Source of the DNA: SFHK01 sp964554795
GTDB lineage: Bacteria > Bacillota > Clostridia > Christensenellales > Aristaeellaceae
Assembly (NCBI GenBank): GCA_964554795.1
Contig: CAZKQB010000005.1
Location: 32,493 to 96,492, forward strand
Reading direction: 5' to 3'
DNA: 64,000 bases
Numbering within the stretch: position 1 is the stretch's first letter; each line of letters starts with the position of its first letter. The notes beneath the pieces are model-generated. The model worked only from the letters and a program-made list of their open reading frames with translations. It was not told the origin of the DNA and searched no databases. Made by a program: the position numbers and the translations under genes. This document shows positions 62,464 to 64,000 of the stretch, in pieces.

Positions 62464-63696
62464 ATGACAAGAAGAACCGGACGAATGATTTCGCTTTCTC
62501 TTATCGCCGTTGTGCTGACGGCAGCGATGATTTTTTCCTTCACGATTGCGGAGGATGTTACGTCTGCCGAGGCAAAGAAGATTGTAAACACGACCACCGA
62601 CCAGACGCAGGTTGTCAGCCCCTTTACGGGCGTGATTTCCTCTGTACAGGAAAGCGTGGTTGGACTCAACAATTATCAGCAGTTCACCTATTCCTCCAGC
62701 CGGAACTTTGGTGCACGCGGCGAGCGCAAGAGCGTTGAGCAGCTGACGGGTACCGGCTCGGGCGTCGTCATTTATGACAAATATGTACTTACCAACTACC
62801 ACGTGGTTGAAGATGCCAGCCGCCTGACCGTTTCTATGCTGGGCAGTGAGGACGAGCTCTCCTGCGAGCTTGTCGGACAGGATGAAGCGCTCGACATCGC
62901 CATTGTGTATGTGCCCGACCTAATGCTCTCAGCCGTTCCACTGGGCGACAGCGATCAGCTGCAGGTGGGTGAGTGGGCTATTTGCATCGGGAATCCGCTG
63001 GCAAAGGAGCTTCGCGGCACTGCGACCGTCGGTATCGTATCGGCGTTGAACCGCGAGATCAGCTCGACCACGACGACCGATAAATACGGCCTGAAAACCA
63101 ACGTCACCAACAATATGATTCAGATTGACGCGGCTATAAACTCTGGCAACTCCGGCGGCGGTATGTTTAACGTGCTCGGTCAGATGATGGGTATTCCTTC
63201 GCTGAAGTACTCCGGAAGCAGCTCCTCCAATGCCACGATCGAGGGAATCGGCATGTGCATCCCAATCAACAGCGCTAAGCCGCTGATCGAGGAGGTTCTG
63301 ACGAAAGGACTTACCGAGGGTCATAAGACAGCTGAATCCGGAGAGAGCAGCGGGGATGCCACAGCGTCCACGGGCGATCAGCCGAGACTGGGCGTGACGG
63401 TCACAACCATCAACGCCTATAACAGCGAGGACGTATATGCGGGTCGGCTTCCTGTTGGTGCGCAGATTGGCGAGGTTGAAAGCGGCAGCCCTGCAGAGAC
63501 CGCAGGACTGAAGACGGACGATGTCATTGTGGAAGTAGACGACAACGTGATTACCTCCACACGCGAGCTTTCTGCGCAGCTGACCGGCAAAAAGGCTGGC
63601 GACACATTGAACGTGAAGGTCTACCGCATTGAGGATGCCGAGACTATGACCGGCAAATACATCGATGTGACTGTCACTCTGACCGACTTCCACTAA
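62464..63696 (+). CDS. HtrA/DegP-type serine protease with PDZ
   Basis: 410 residues. An N-terminal signal anchor (MISLSLIAVVLTAAMIFSF) is followed by a trypsin-like domain with catalytic histidine in VLTNYHVVEDA, aspartate in EALDIAIVYV and serine in INSGNSGGGMFN. One C-terminal PDZ domain has VGAQIGEVESGSPAETAGLKTDDVIVEVDD. It should degrade or remodel misfolded proteins outside the membrane. ATG 62464 follows AAAGGAGG; the upstream in-frame ATG at 62413 has no such site. A candidate -10 TATAAT lies near 62376. A terminator follows. Confidence 0.93.
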   Translation: MTRRTGRMISLSLIAVVLTAAMIFSFTIAEDVTSAEAKKIVNTTTDQTQVVSPFTGVISSVQESVVGLNNYQQFTYSSSRNFGARGERKSVEQLTGTGSGVVIYDKYVLTNYHVVEDASRLTVSMLGSEDELSCELVGQDEALDIAIVYVPDLMLSAVPLGDSDQLQVGEWAICIGNPLAKELRGTATVGIVSALNREISSTTTTDKYGLKTNVTNNMIQIDAAINSGNSGGGMFNVLGQMMGIPSLKYSGSSSSNATIEGIGMCIPINSAKPLIEEVLTKGLTEGHKTAESGESSGDATASTGDQPRLGVTVTTINAYNSEDVYAGRLPVGAQIGEVESGSPAETAGLKTDDVIVEVDDNVITSTRELSAQLTGKKAGDTLNVKVYRIEDAETMTGKYIDVTVTLTDFH

Positions 63697-63710
63697 CGAT
63701 TGAGTGCCTC

Positions 63711-63744
63711 AGCTGCCGCCGTTTCCGCCGAGACGGCGGTAGCT
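63711..63744 (+). terminator. terminator after the HtrA-type gene
   Basis: AGCTGCCGCCGT (63711-63722) pairs with ACGGCGGTAGCT (63733-63744) with one G-T pair, followed by TTGTT, 15 bases after the stop. Confidence 0.85.
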
Positions 63745-63766
63745 TTGTTAAATGTTGATTTTTATA

Positions 63767-63796
63767 TAGACAAACGCTACCCTCTCGTGCTATAAT
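63767..63796 (+). promoter_or_regulatory. promoter of the tRNA pair
   Basis: TAGACA (63767-63772) and TATAAT (63791-63796), 18-base spacer, about 20 bases before the first tRNA. Confidence 0.75.
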
Positions 63797-63816
63797 CTGT
63801 ATCTGTCAGCGGTCGT

Positions 63817-63889
63817 GCCAATGTAGCTCAGTCGGTAGAGCAGCGGTTTCGTAAACCGCAGGTCAAGGGTTCGAGTCCCTTCGTTGGCT
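63817..63889 (+). tRNA. tRNA-Thr (CGT)
   Basis: 73 bases. The acceptor stem pairs GCCAATG with CGTTGGC, the anticodon stem GCGGT/ACCGC encloses TTCGTAA with anticodon CGT, and the T arm has GGTTCGAGTCC. It decodes ACG. The 3' CCA is not encoded. Confidence 0.95.
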
Positions 63890-63893
63890 GCTT

Positions 63894-63967
63894 CGAGGTG
63901 TAGCGCAGTTTGGTAGCGCGTTTGGTTCGGGACCAAAAGGTCGCAGGTTCAAATCCTGTCACCTCGA
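63894..63967 (+). tRNA. tRNA-Pro (CGG)
   Basis: 74 bases. The acceptor stem pairs CGAGGTG with CACCTCG, the anticodon stem TTTGG/CCAAA encloses TTCGGGA with anticodon CGG, and the T arm has GGTTCAAATCC. It decodes CCG. It begins 4 bases after the Thr tRNA, so both share one transcript. CCA is not encoded. Confidence 0.95.
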
Positions 63968-63976
63968 TAGAGAAGC

Positions 63977-64000
63977 CGTGTAATGTGTATGCGTTACACG
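63977..64000 (+). other. possible terminator hairpin at window edge
   Basis: CGTGTAA (63977-63983) pairs with TTACACG (63994-64000). The following bases are outside the window, so a T-run cannot be checked. Confidence 0.4.

Overview
The window reads as a chromosome segment of a Gram-positive, spore-former-type Firmicute, most likely a gut or rumen Clostridia lineage. This is inferred from strong AGGAGG ribosome sites, TTGACA/TATAAT promoters, monoderm wall proteins (SH3 arrays, peptidoglycan-binding repeats, NlpC/P60), Tex, a HelD-like helicase and a YolD plus Y-family polymerase pair. Base composition looks GC-rich except for the phage-derived block near 53-58 kb, which looks more AT-rich. 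I do not recognise the species.

Layout. 1-5.2 kb: a dextran or isomalto-oligosaccharide locus on the minus strand (LacI-type regulator, secreted GH66 enzyme, sugar-binding protein, two permeases, the second cut by the window edge), with two matching palindromic operators. 5.3-9.5 kb: a tightly overlapped cobamide nucleotide-loop operon, cobT-cobU-cobS-short cobU paralog-cobC-TIM barrel. 9.7-15.5 kb: a STAND-type NTPase with C-terminal helical repeats, followed by three coupled genes for exported proteins. 15.6-21.8 kb: tex, a small zinc-site membrane protein, an XpaC-like protein and a HelD-like helicase. 21.9-31.2 kb: a membrane-anchored wall protein with a degenerate kinase-like N-lobe, a HAD-thymidylate kinase fusion, and an NlpC/P60 enzyme with twelve SH3-like repeats. 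31.5-39.4 kb: a URO-D-family protein, a three-gene ABC-2 exporter and a heterodimeric ABC exporter, ending in an array of 20-bp palindromes. 39.6-47.9 kb: a TIM barrel and a 2415-residue cyclic-glucan-synthase-like protein. 48-52.9 kb: a holin/endolysin pair, a secreted TPR-propeller protein and an acyltransferase.

52.9-60.4 kb is the most informative part: a 7.5-kb prophage remnant that has split a yolD-like gene. Both halves of that gene are visible. The two prophage ends carry an 11-bp inverted arm next to a shared 4-bp core, so attB and attP can be reconstructed and excision would restore the reading frame. The prophage has lost most of its own genome: its serine recombinase lacks the catalytic N-terminus and its tail module has an internal deletion. 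Tail, fibre and endolysin genes remain. The Y-family polymerase upstream of yolD is intact.

62.4-64 kb holds an HtrA-type protease and two tRNA genes (Thr-CGT, Pro-CGG). Functions are assigned from motifs and family resemblance read by eye; no database search was run.
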